A stretch of 64,000 nt of DNA from Trebonia sp050013875 (GTDB taxonomy: Bacteria > Actinomycetota > Actinomycetes > Streptosporangiales > Streptosporangiaceae), in the NCBI GenBank assembly GCA_050013875.1, contig JBEKEK010000042.1, forward strand, positions 14,353-78,352, read 5' to 3'. Positions 48,538-56,681 of the stretch are shown piece by piece (position 1 is the first letter of the stretch; each line of letters begins with the position of its first letter). The position numbers and the translations under genes were made by a program. The notes beneath the pieces were generated by a model. That model was not told where the DNA came from. It searched no databases and was given only the letters and a program-made list of their open reading frames with translations.

Positions 48538-49581
48538 ATGAAGGCGCTCGTCTACCACGGCCCCGGTGCCAAGGGGTGGGAGACCGTTCCCGACCCCGCG
48601 ATCCAGGATGACACCGATGCCATCGTCCAGGTCGATACCGCGACCATCTGCGGGACTGACCTGCACATACTCAAGGGCGATACGCCCGAGGTGACGAGCG
48701 GGCGGATCCTCGGCCACGAGGCGGTCGGCACCATCGTGTCGATTGGCTCCGGCGTCAAGACGTTCGCGGTCGGCGACCGTGTCCTGGTGTCGTGCGTCTC
48801 GGCCTGCGGGCGCTGCCGGTTCTGCCGGGAGGGCCGCTTCGGGCAGTGCCTCGGCGGGGGCGGCTGGATCCTCGGGTACATGATCGATGGCACCCAGGCG
48901 GAGTACGTCCGCGTGCCGTTCGCCGACACCTCGGCCTACAAGGTCCCGGCCGGCGTGAGCGACGAGGAGATCCTCATGCTCGCCGACATCCTGCCCACCA
49001 GCTACGAGGTCGGCGTCCTGAACGGCCGGGTGGAGCCGGGCGACACCGTCGCCATCGTCGGCGCGGGCCCGATCGGCCTGTCCGCCATCCTCGGGGCGCG
49101 GATGTTCTCGCCCGGCCACATCGTGGCGATTGACCTCGCGGACGCGCGGCTGGAGGCGGCCAAGGGCTTCGGCGCGGACCTGACCGTCAACAACCGGCAC
49201 TCCGACGCGGTGGCCTTCGTCAAGGAGCTCACCGATGGCCTCGGCGCGGACGTCGCGATCGAGGCGGTCGGAACGGCGGCCACCTTCGAGTTGTGCGCCG
49301 ACCTGGTCCGCCCCGGCGGCCGGGTGGCGAACATCGGCGTCCACGGCGGGCCCGCCACGCTCCACCTGGAGAGGCTGTGGATCCGGGACCTCACGATCAC
49401 GACCGGCCTGGTGGACACCTACTCCACGCCGACCCTCCTGAAGATGGTCGCCGCCAGGCACATCGACGCCGCGCGGTTCGTCACCCACCACTTCGCGCTC
49501 GACGACATCGCCAGTGCCTACGACACCTTCTCGCGGGCCGCCGACACCGGTGCCATCAAGGTCGTTATGACCCGCTCCTGA
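48538..49581 (+). CDS. Zinc-dependent alcohol dehydrogenase family
   Basis: 347-residue medium-chain dehydrogenase/reductase. Catalytic zinc Cys in TICGTDLHILKG, His-Glu in GHEAVG, structural-zinc Cys set CGRCRFCREGRFGQC, Rossmann motif VAIVGAGPIGLSAILGARMF. Closest to the isopropanol/threonine-type alcohol dehydrogenases (YMIDGTQAEYVRVP). Oxidises alcohols with NAD(P). ATG 48538 is preceded by AAGGAGG. Sits just right of the lower-GC insert; GC is high again. Confidence 0.92.
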   Translation: MKALVYHGPGAKGWETVPDPAIQDDTDAIVQVDTATICGTDLHILKGDTPEVTSGRILGHEAVGTIVSIGSGVKTFAVGDRVLVSCVSACGRCRFCREGRFGQCLGGGGWILGYMIDGTQAEYVRVPFADTSAYKVPAGVSDEEILMLADILPTSYEVGVLNGRVEPGDTVAIVGAGPIGLSAILGARMFSPGHIVAIDLADARLEAAKGFGADLTVNNRHSDAVAFVKELTDGLGADVAIEAVGTAATFELCADLVRPGGRVANIGVHGGPATLHLERLWIRDLTITTGLVDTYSTPTLLKMVAARHIDAARFVTHHFALDDIASAYDTFSRAADTGAIKVVMTRS

Positions 49582-49593
49582 GGGGCATCCGCT

Positions 49594-49627
49594 CCGCCTT
49601 GCCGGGATCTTGCGCCCGGCAAGGCGG
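49594..49627. terminator. Bidirectional terminator hairpin
   Basis: Perfect 13-bp arms CCGCCTTGCCGGG (49594-49606) and CCCGGCAAGGCGG (49615-49627) with an 8-base loop, between the convergent alcohol dehydrogenase and MetE-like genes. Confidence 0.75.
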
Positions 49628-49675
49628 GCCGGCCCCCCTTGAAACCACGGTCCGCCCGGACCAGTCCTTGACGGC

Positions 49676-50716
49676 TCAGCCGGCGGCCCGCAGCCTCCGC
49701 GCGGCCTCCGCCGCCGCGGACATTTTGCTGATCGCGAGGTAACGGGGGACCCGGCGCAGGCCGCAGTCGGTGGAGATCTCGAGGCGGTCGGGATCGCGGT
49801 ACTGCAGGCAGGTGCGGACCCGCTCGATGATGTCCTCGGGAGTCTCCGAGTAGTGGGTCTTGATGTCGATCAGCCCGGCCGACAGGATGCGGTCGCGGTC
49901 CCACTTGCCGACCAGGTCGATCTCGGCCATCTCGCGCGCCCCGAACTCAAGGCTGAACCCGTGCACATTGGCGTCGAGCAAGGTCGGGAACAGCCACCGG
50001 TAGGTCCGCTTGGCGTAGGGGAGCCGCCGGAACGAGCCGAAGCAGATGTGCACGATGAACGTGCACCCGGTGATCCCGTCGACGACCTGGTTGATGGTCT
50101 CGACCAGGTTCTCCGGCGTCCGGTCCTCGGCGGCGTGCGACGGGGTCAGCGGCTCCTCGATCTGGATGCAGTCGCAGCCGGCCGCGACCAGCTTCTTGAT
50201 GTCGGACCTGATCGCGGGCACCAGGGCGTCCGCGCACTCGCGACGGGTGCGGTAGACGGGGGAGAAGTCGAGCTCGGTGGTGATCCCGTACGGGCCGGGC
50301 ATCCCGATCTTGGGCCGGCGGTCGGTCCGCGCCCGCAGGAACTCGTACTCGCTGGTGTAGTCCCAGATCGACCCGACCTGGTCCAGTGGCTCGCGCACCT
50401 CGTAGACCGGCAGCTGGTCCCAGCCGATCGCGCCGAGCCGCCGCGGTGCCGGCTTCAGCGCCAGGCCCGCCATCTTGCCGGTAATCCCCTCAATCCAGCC
50501 GCCGCGCCGGTGCTCGCCGTCGGTGAGCAGGTCAAGCCCGGCGCTCTGCTGGTCGTAGATGGCGAGCTGGCAGTAGTCGTCGAGGAGTTCCTGGCGGTCG
50601 GCCGGGCCGAAGCGGCCCTCTTGCTCGCCGTCGGCCACCACATCCCACCAGCCGGGGCGCGCCCAGCCGCCGGTGGTGGTGACCGGCAGCGTCTCCGGGT
50701 ACCGATAATCGCTCAT
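49676..50716 (-). CDS. MetE-like zinc methyl/alkyl-transferase (cobalamin-independent methionine synthase II family)
   Basis: 346 residues, the size of the catalytic half of MetE. ATG 50716 follows GAGGAGAG. Zinc ligands are visible as HIC (H-x-C in TFIVHICFGSF), Glu in FSLEFGARE and Cys in STDCGLRRV; GCDCIQIEEPLT matches the barrel strand before them. The N-terminal MetE half is absent, as in short family members that act on other thiols (for example epoxyalkane:coenzyme M transferase). The true substrate is unknown. A large inverted repeat sits upstream. Confidence 0.8.
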   Translation of the reverse strand: MSDYRYPETLPVTTTGGWARPGWWDVVADGEQEGRFGPADRQELLDDYCQLAIYDQQSAGLDLLTDGEHRRGGWIEGITGKMAGLALKPAPRRLGAIGWDQLPVYEVREPLDQVGSIWDYTSEYEFLRARTDRRPKIGMPGPYGITTELDFSPVYRTRRECADALVPAIRSDIKKLVAAGCDCIQIEEPLTPSHAAEDRTPENLVETINQVVDGITGCTFIVHICFGSFRRLPYAKRTYRWLFPTLLDANVHGFSLEFGAREMAEIDLVGKWDRDRILSAGLIDIKTHYSETPEDIIERVRTCLQYRDPDRLEISTDCGLRRVPRYLAISKMSAAAEAARRLRAAG

Positions 50717-50758
50717 TGCTCTCCTCGCTGCTCGTCCGGTGGCGCCAGCCGGCTGATC

Positions 50759-50798
50759 GTGGATCGTTGTGTACACCGGGATGTACACAACGATCCAC
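50759..50798. promoter_or_regulatory. 40-bp perfect inverted repeat
   Basis: Arms of 17 bp (50759-50775 and 50782-50798) with a 6-bp centre CCGGGA; inner halves read TTGTGTACA / TGTACACAA, which resembles GntR-type operators. Located in the 99-base gap between the IMPase-like and MetE-like genes, 43 bases before the MetE-like ATG. Confidence 0.7.
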
Positions 50799-50815
50799 GG
50801 TCATCGAAGTTTTCG

Positions 50816-51619
50816 TCATGCCAGATCCGCTAGCGCGGTGATCAGGTCTTGATGGATGTGCCCGTTGCTGGCGACGACGTCGACCCGGTCCGCGCTCTCG
50901 TGCGGCCGCCCGTCGAACAGCGTCAGCCGGCCGCCCGCCTGCTCCAGGATCAGCTGGCCGGCCGCGATGTCCCACGCGTCCATCGCGTACTCGCAGTACG
51001 CCTCGAGCCGCCCGGCCGCGATCGCGCACAGGGTCAGCGCGGGCGAACCGAGGGACCGGACCCCGCCGGTCACCGACATCAGCCGCTCGACCAGGCGGGC
51101 GTAGGCGCGGATCTGATCGGGGTCGACCGTCTGCGCCTGCGCGACGACCAGTGAGCGGTCAAGCGCGGACGTCCCGGAGACGTGCAATGGCGCGCCGTTC
51201 AGGGTGGCACCGCCCCCCGGTCCGGCGGCGTACAGCTCGTCGTGCAGCGGATCGTAGACCGCCCCGGTCACCGTCCGCCCCTGGGCCCGCAGTGCCACCG
51301 ATACGCAGAAGAACGGGATACCGTGCGCGTAGTTGGTGGTGCCGTCCAGCGGGTCGACGTACCAGACGTGACTGGAGCGGGGGTTTCCCGCGGTTCCCTC
51401 CTCCCCGTTCACTAGATGCCGGGGAAACGTGGCGAGGATCATCGCGGTCACCGCCCGCTGCGCTTCCCGGTCCGCGGCCGTGACCAGGTTCGCCCGCGCG
51501 TCCTTGTAGCCGACCTCGAGGTCGGCGCCCGCGCGCAGCCGCTTCATCAGCACCGCGCCGCCCGTCCGCGCCGCGGCCACCGCGAGCCGCAGTTCGGCGC
51601 TGGCCGGGGACGAGGTCAC
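50816..51619 (-). CDS. Inositol-monophosphatase-family phosphatase
   Basis: 267 residues from a GTG that shares GTGA with the upstream stop. Metal motifs: VNGEEG, WYVDPLDGTTNYAHGIPFF and WDIAAGQLILEQAGG, in family order. Hydrolyses inositol phosphate, histidinol phosphate, PAP or related esters. Third gene of a tightly coupled operon behind two PEP-synthase-like half-proteins, so its substrate may be the phosphorylated compound they make. Confidence 0.9.
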   Translation of the reverse strand: MTSSPASAELRLAVAAARTGGAVLMKRLRAGADLEVGYKDARANLVTAADREAQRAVTAMILATFPRHLVNGEEGTAGNPRSSHVWYVDPLDGTTNYAHGIPFFCVSVALRAQGRTVTGAVYDPLHDELYAAGPGGGATLNGAPLHVSGTSALDRSLVVAQAQTVDPDQIRAYARLVERLMSVTGGVRSLGSPALTLCAIAAGRLEAYCEYAMDAWDIAAGQLILEQAGGRLTLFDGRPHESADRVDVVASNGHIHQDLITALADLA

Positions 51620-52818
51620 GCGCCCGGCACCTTGAATACGTTGCGCAGCGCGTACTGCACCGGATCGAAGCTCCGGGCCGGCGCCGGCCCGGCGGGCGCC
51701 GGCGCCGTCGTGGCCCAGGTGGTCTCCGGGCGGTGCTGGAGGAAGAAGACGCCGTCGGGGAAGTCCTGGCCGCGGGCGATCGCCCACTCCACATCCTGCG
51801 GCGTGCCCTCGGCCTCCTCGATCGCGGCCGCCTGCTGGCAGATGTAGCGGACCTCGTCGTCGGTCAGGCACGGCGCTTGCGCCAGCTCGGCAGGCAACGG
51901 CACGAGCACGGTGCCACCGCGGCTCGACTCGCGCGCGCCACCCTCACTCACACCGTCCTCGCTGTCCTCGCCGCCGGTGCCGGTGCCGCCCAGGCCGGCC
52001 AGCACCGACCAGACGAGCTTGGCGCTCACCCGGCGCTCCAGGATCCGCCCGCTGCCCCGTTCGACGGTCCAGTAGTCGGGCGTCACCTGCCCAGACACCA
52101 CCGATTCGCCCAGCCCCCAGTTGGCCTCCACGACGAGCCGGTCGCGCTCCCCGGTGACCGGGTCGAGGGTGAACGCCACCCCCGCCGACCGTGCGTCCAC
52201 CAGCTCAAGGACACCGACCGCGAGGTCATTGGCGCGCAGCGGGCTCGACCCGCCGAACCGGCGCCGGTACTCCAGGGCGTGCGCCGAGTACCCGCTTGCC
52301 CAGCATTTGGCGATGTGCCGGAGCACCTCGTCGGTGCCGGACACCCCCAGGTAGGTCTCGTACTGCCCGGCGAAGCTGGCCGTGTGCCCGTCCTCGCCGA
52401 CCGCCGACGACCTGACCGCGACCCGCAGCCCGCCGCCGCGCCCGGTCCGCTGCTCCAGCCGTGACTGCGCGGCCGCGACCGCGTCGGCGAGCTTGGCGGG
52501 CAGTGACTGGCCCTCGATGATCTGCCGCACCTGCTCCGACAGCCGGGCCAGCCGCTGGTGGCCGCCGTAATCCTGGCCACCCGCCCCGGCCGCCGCGCTC
52601 GACGCGGGCGTGGAGAACAGCCGGTGCAGCTCGGCCTGCGCCGCGGCCGGCAGCCAGCCCTCCAGCGCGCCCGCGGTGACCGCGTACCCGTCGGGTACCC
52701 GCCAGCCGGCCGAGGCGAGCTGCCCAAGCCGCGCCATCTTCGGCCCGACCCGTCCGGCGTCGCCGGCCCGGATCACGCCGAGCTCAAGCACCGCCTCGCT
52801 TGGACCGGGCTGGCTCAC
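51616..52818 (-). CDS. PEP/pyruvate-binding (ATP-grasp) half-protein
   Basis: 400 residues equal to the N-terminal domain of PEP synthase: GPKMARLGQLASAGWRVPDGYAVTAG, LRVAVRSSAVGEDGHTASFAGQYETYLGV, VAFTLDPVTGERDRLVVEANWGLGESVVSGQVTPD and DVEWAIARG..PDGVFFLQHRPET. Binds ATP and passes phosphate to a swivelling His on a separate subunit. GTG start overlaps the stop of the partner (GTGA). Its size, about 43 kDa, matches subunit 2 of Thauera phenylphosphate synthase (about 40 kDa). A Gly/Ser/Glu-rich insert (about residues 275-305) is unusual. Confidence 0.85.
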   Translation of the reverse strand: MSQPGPSEAVLELGVIRAGDAGRVGPKMARLGQLASAGWRVPDGYAVTAGALEGWLPAAAQAELHRLFSTPASSAAAGAGGQDYGGHQRLARLSEQVRQIIEGQSLPAKLADAVAAAQSRLEQRTGRGGGLRVAVRSSAVGEDGHTASFAGQYETYLGVSGTDEVLRHIAKCWASGYSAHALEYRRRFGGSSPLRANDLAVGVLELVDARSAGVAFTLDPVTGERDRLVVEANWGLGESVVSGQVTPDYWTVERGSGRILERRVSAKLVWSVLAGLGGTGTGGEDSEDGVSEGGARESSRGGTVLVPLPAELAQAPCLTDDEVRYICQQAAAIEEAEGTPQDVEWAIARGQDFPDGVFFLQHRPETTWATTAPAPAGPAPARSFDPVQYALRNVFKVPGA

Positions 52819-54587
52819 GTGAGGACCTGGACCGTGCCCGCCCGGCCGTCCACCCGGATCCGGTCACCGGTCTTGATCGTCGTGGTCGCCACCGCGGTGC
52901 CGACCACGCAGGGGATGCCGTATTCGCGGCTGACGATCGCCGCGTGGGTCAGCGAGCCCCCGGTATCGCAGACACAGGCGGTGATGACGCCGAAGGCGGG
53001 TGTCCACTCGGTGGTGGTGCCGCCGCAGACCAGGATCTCGCCCGGCAGCACGGTGTGCAGGTCACCCACCGTGGTGATCACGCGGGCGACGCCCTCGGCG
53101 ACCCCCTTGGCCGCCGGGAACCCCCGGATCTCCGCCGGATTATCGTCAGACCTGGCCCGCAGCGTCTCCAGGAAGTGACCGGACAGCCCGAACACCTCGA
53201 TCATGATCGGGTCGGGCACCGTGTCGGGGATGGTGCCGAGCATGGTGGGCAGCGAGGGCCCGCGCTCCCGCCAGTGCTCGAAGTAGGCCCGCCGGTCGGG
53301 GATCATCGCCGCCAGCTCCGCCCACCGGCCCCCGCCGCCAGTGCCCGCGGAGCCCGCGGGCGATTCCATGACGTCAAACAGCTCCGGCTTGAACAGGAAG
53401 AACATGTCCTCGGGGTGCGCGATGCGCCCAGCGTCGGTCAGCCGCGCGCCGAGCTCAAGCGTCGCCCGGCGCACCGGGATCGCGGCCCGCCGGTCGATCA
53501 GGTAGTTGTGCTCCTCGTTCCACCAGGCGAAGTTGGCGGCCTGGTTGGACGCGAGCGCCTCGTTGAACCGTGCCAGGTCCGGCCCGTTGACCGAGCGCCG
53601 GGCCTGCTCGATCTGCCCGTCGCGCTCGGCGATGGCCGCCTGGCGGGCCGCGTGGAAGTCGAACCCGGCCGGCTTGGTGAGGAACGTGCCGATCGAGTAC
53701 AGCGCGGGGGCGGGGTCTTCCAGCCAGGACGGGGTGTCGATCCGGCAGGTCTCCTCGGTCCGCTGCCCGTAGACCGCCAGGAACGCGTCGAACTCGGCGA
53801 GCCACTTCGCGCCCCCGGGCAGCGCGAGGAGCCGTGCGCGCATGTCAGCGGGCGACCCGTGCAGCAGCGGCCCGGTCACGCCGAGGGACTGCGCGAGCCC
53901 GGCCAGCCGCCACAGCTCCTCGTCGGTCCTGCTGTAGAAGGTCTGCCGCCCGGACAGGAACGAGGAGACCTGCGACCCGGACAGCCCGATCTCCTCCGCC
54001 AGCGCGTAGAACGCCAGGTAGTTCGCGGTCAGCACGTACATGACCTCGAAGTGGATGAACCAGGCGCGCCGGTGGAACGCGTACGCGTCCTTGAGCACGG
54101 TCCACAGCTCAGCGGGTGACATGGCCGGCAGGTCGAGCTGGTCGAAATGCCCGTAGGCCGACGTCAGCTCGGCCGCCCGCATTGACCAGTACGAGCCGAA
54201 GTCGGCCAGGATCGGCGACACGTACTGCCCGAACCGCGCCGCCCGCGCCTGCACCTGCCACTCGGTGTCCACGTCGATGGTGCCGATGTAGACGTGGGTA
54301 CCCGCCAGCCGGTTGACCGACCCCCGGGTCGGCGGCACCCCGACGATCTCCGCCCCGAGCTGCGCGCCCCAGGTCTGCGCGTCGTCAAGCGTCGCGATCG
54401 AGGCGGGCACCATGCCCTCGCTGAAGTGCAGCGAGTCCCGCAGCCAGTACCGCGCGTTGTCCGATTTGCTGAACGGCCGCACCGGTCCCGCCACGAACGG
54501 CTGGCTGCCGAACGCCTGCCGGTACCCGGGGTAGAGCTCTTCCTTGACGAAGTCGTCAACCGGGAACACCCGCGGCGAATCTGGCAC
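52815..54587 (-). CDS. PEP-utilising swivel-domain half-protein
   Basis: 590 residues from GTG 54587, with AGGTGGGGG at proper spacing (TTG 54593 is the alternative). The C-terminus is the phosphohistidine domain: LPGEILVCGGTTTEWTPAFGVITACVCDTGGSLTHAAIVSREYGIP, with His about residue 548. The rest resembles the central domain of PEP synthase-like enzymes and probably binds the acceptor. No ATP-grasp domain, which is supplied by the next gene. Size and His position resemble subunit 1 of phenylphosphate synthase (70 kDa, His569). First gene of the operon. Confidence 0.85.
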   Translation of the reverse strand: MPDSPRVFPVDDFVKEELYPGYRQAFGSQPFVAGPVRPFSKSDNARYWLRDSLHFSEGMVPASIATLDDAQTWGAQLGAEIVGVPPTRGSVNRLAGTHVYIGTIDVDTEWQVQARAARFGQYVSPILADFGSYWSMRAAELTSAYGHFDQLDLPAMSPAELWTVLKDAYAFHRRAWFIHFEVMYVLTANYLAFYALAEEIGLSGSQVSSFLSGRQTFYSRTDEELWRLAGLAQSLGVTGPLLHGSPADMRARLLALPGGAKWLAEFDAFLAVYGQRTEETCRIDTPSWLEDPAPALYSIGTFLTKPAGFDFHAARQAAIAERDGQIEQARRSVNGPDLARFNEALASNQAANFAWWNEEHNYLIDRRAAIPVRRATLELGARLTDAGRIAHPEDMFFLFKPELFDVMESPAGSAGTGGGGRWAELAAMIPDRRAYFEHWRERGPSLPTMLGTIPDTVPDPIMIEVFGLSGHFLETLRARSDDNPAEIRGFPAAKGVAEGVARVITTVGDLHTVLPGEILVCGGTTTEWTPAFGVITACVCDTGGSLTHAAIVSREYGIPCVVGTAVATTTIKTGDRIRVDGRAGTVQVLT

Positions 54588-55427
54588 GGCCAACCCCCAC
54601 CTCGACCTTGAAGCGCGGACTACTCACCCAAAGTCTCGCCGGTCCCAGTCCCGCCCACAAGATCAAGAGCAGGGTCAGATGGAACGGACGGTGGTTCTCA
54701 CGCCGATCCTTTCGCTGCCTCGGCCCGCAGACGCGGACGGCCTCCGCTGGCGGACCGGATGTCCCCGGACGCGGCGGCCCATCCGGACGCGGCCGCCAGG
54801 CGGCCGGGCCGTCATTCCGACGCAGCCGAGCACGATCACGTCGCAACCGTCGGCGACCCGCGCGGCAGTGGTTGTTGACCTGCCGCGAAGCGCTCCTACC
54901 GCTATTTGCCGGCTGAGCGTACTGTCAGTAGCTGAGCCGTCCTGATCGCTGGGAACGGTTATGCAGGGTGATCCTGGAAAATGTCGCTCCGGACCTTGGT
55001 GACCCAGTCGAGTCAAGCAAGGATCAATCCGATGAGCTTCTATGACTGGCCGTGCCACCGCACGGCCGACACCGGGCTCGCTGCCGCACGAGATACCGGT
55101 TCTGCTGCCCGCCGCCTGCTGCCCGACCCCTTGAGTCCTGGTGATCGCGGGCATTCTCGTGTGCGGATCAGCGACGCCCGGTGACGCTGCCCTACCGCCA
55201 GGGACGGCTTCTGCGGAATGCTGAAGGCGCGCTGTGCCGCTGGCTGCAGCCGTCTTCCTGGTTGTCTTCACCGCCGGCGGGGGATCTAGCGCCGTGACGG
55301 CCCGCGGCGCGACCTCCAGGCGCTGTGCCAGCGAGAACCGGGAAACCGGGTGACGAGGGCAGCCGAAACGAGCCGTCCCGGTGCTCAACAGGGAACCGGT
55401 GCCGGCCCGCAAGGAGCGAAGGCGGCC
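54588..55427. other. Non-coding or decayed region
   Basis: 840 bases without a recognisable gene. Open frames on both strands have low-complexity Arg/Pro translations typical of shadows in high-GC DNA. Marks the start of a gene-poor, decayed stretch. Confidence 0.5.
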
Positions 55428-55517
55428 ATGGAGCCGGATGTGAATGATGACCTGACGCCCTGCCTGTCGGTGCTCATCGGCGCGATCAAGGAAAGCCGGA
55501 AATATTCCAGCGGATGA
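55428..55517 (+). CDS. Mini-ORF, 29 residues
   Basis: ATG after AAGGAG gives a 29-residue acidic peptide (MEPDVNDDLTPCLSVLIGA...). Its TGA shares ATGA with the next ORF. Support is only the ribosome site and coupling. Confidence 0.3.
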   Translation: MEPDVNDDLTPCLSVLIGAIKESRKYSSG

Positions 55518-55798
55518 ACAGTTACGCCATCTACCGAATCCCCGAGACGCTCCGCGTCCTGCTGTTCGTGACTCTCGTCATCCTTCTCTTCAACTTTTCC
55601 CCTCGCAGGCCAGGTCCGGCTCCGCTGTACCCAGGCGGAGTTCGGGAAGCTCGACCCCGCCGAGGAGAGGCAGTTCATACCGTCAACAAGCGGCTACGAA
55701 GGCTACGGGTACGGCCCGGGCCAGGTGGGCTACTGGCCCTACTGAGCGGCGGCGCCGGGTCGGGTCGCACAGGCCAGAACTGCCAGGGCGACTGCTGA
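55514..55798 (+). CDS. Hypothetical membrane peptide, possibly frameshifted
   Basis: The first 30 residues (YRIPETLRVLLFVTLVILLFNF) form a convincing membrane helix. After about 55610 the frame becomes Pro/Arg-rich, while another frame reads EFGKLDPAEERQFIP, then Tyr/Gly-rich YEGYGYG and WPY before a stop at 55743, more protein-like. A frameshift or remnant of a longer gene is likely. Confidence 0.3.
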   Translation: MNSYAIYRIPETLRVLLFVTLVILLFNFSPRRPGPAPLYPGGVREARPRRGEAVHTVNKRLRRLRVRPGPGGLLALLSGGAGSGRTGQNCQGDC

Positions 55799-56280
55799 CT
55801 GGGATAATAGAAGCTTGCTGCGCGACCAGGTCCGCAACCGCAATCAGGGACTGTTCGACCTCGCCCGCGCCTTCGCCGACGGCACCCAGGCCATCGCCGG
55901 CACCAGACAGCTCCGACCCGCGCCCAATGCGAGGGCGATGTAAAGGCCCGCGCCAGAATTCGGGAAGTGTAGTAGTCTAGGAGCGGACATAGCTCCGGAC
56001 CTCGGCAAACCGCACTCACGCTATATTCGCGGCTGCGCGGCAGGGTTCGGATTTTTTTATCCCAGCGCTCAGAAATTGCTTGCCAACATCCTACTCTCCG
56101 GCAAATACGGCCCGGCTCATTCCTCGCCGACGAGGAAGCGCCGCCGGCCCCTGCTCCCGCCCGCCGGCGATCGCAAGCTGGCCCGCGCCGCCACCGCCAA
56201 CGGATCCACGGATGCGAAATAGCACCGTCGTGGCGCCCGCCGGCCGGGAGCCAGCCAAGAGCGAAACCAAGGAGCAGCTG
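55799..56280. other. Non-coding or decayed region
   Basis: 482 bases with no intact gene. A short stretch at about 55815-55940 reads LLRDQVRNRNQGLFDLARAFADGTQAIAG in one frame and may be the tail of a lost gene. A T7 run lies near 56052. Confidence 0.4.
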
Positions 56281-56557
56281 ATGTCAGGGCAAGAACACCG
56301 CGCTGGACTTCGCATCGTGGCGGGGGTCGACGGCTCGCCGTCGTCCATAAGCGCTCTGCGCTGGGCTATCCGGCAGGCCGCGCTCACCGGCGCGGCGGTG
56401 GACGCTGCTCGATACCTGCGACGGCGCCGACCTCCTGGTGGTGGGCAGCCGCGGGCACGGCGGATTCGCCGAGGCGCTGCTTGGTTCGGTCAGCCAGCAC
56501 TGCGTGCATCACGCGGAGTGCCCCGTTGTAGTGATCCGCGGCAAGGAACATGACTGA
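56281..56557 (+). pseudogene. Universal stress protein, internally deleted
   Basis: ATG 56281 has AAGGAG upstream and opens a Usp N-terminus (LRIVAGVDGSPSSISALRWAIRQAALTGAAV). At about 56405 the Usp C-terminus continues in another frame (ADLLVVGSRGHGGFAEALLGSVSQHCVHHAECPVVVIRG) to TGA 56557. About 50 residues of the normal 140-150 are missing, and the frame is broken, so the gene is dead. The ATP-binding G-x2-G-x9-G(S) region survives in the tail. Confidence 0.82.
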
Positions 56558-56681
56558 AAGCGGTCGCGTCCGGGCAGCGGGCCTGGACGTCCACAAGCAC
56601 GTCATGACGATCCGGTCGGTGATCGGGCTCGCGGCCCAGTACGGCCTCGACGCCTCCTCAGCTAGAGGAGAAACACCATGA
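56550..56681 (+). CDS. Short ORF between usp remnant and MFS gene
   Basis: 43 residues (TESGRVRAAGLDVHKHVMTIRSVIGLAAQYG...). ATG overlaps the usp stop; its TGA overlaps the MFS start (ATGA), so it might couple translation to the transporter. Family not recognised; it may be a gene fragment. The last codons contain AGAGGAG, the MFS ribosome site. Confidence 0.3.
   Translation: MTESGRVRAAGLDVHKHVMTIRSVIGLAAQYGLDASSARGETP

Noticed and set aside
54675..55412. 245-codon open frame on the minus strand in a gene-poor stretch
   Set aside because: Considered because nothing else is there, but composition is Arg/Thr/Pro-rich and no motif or ribosome site supports it.
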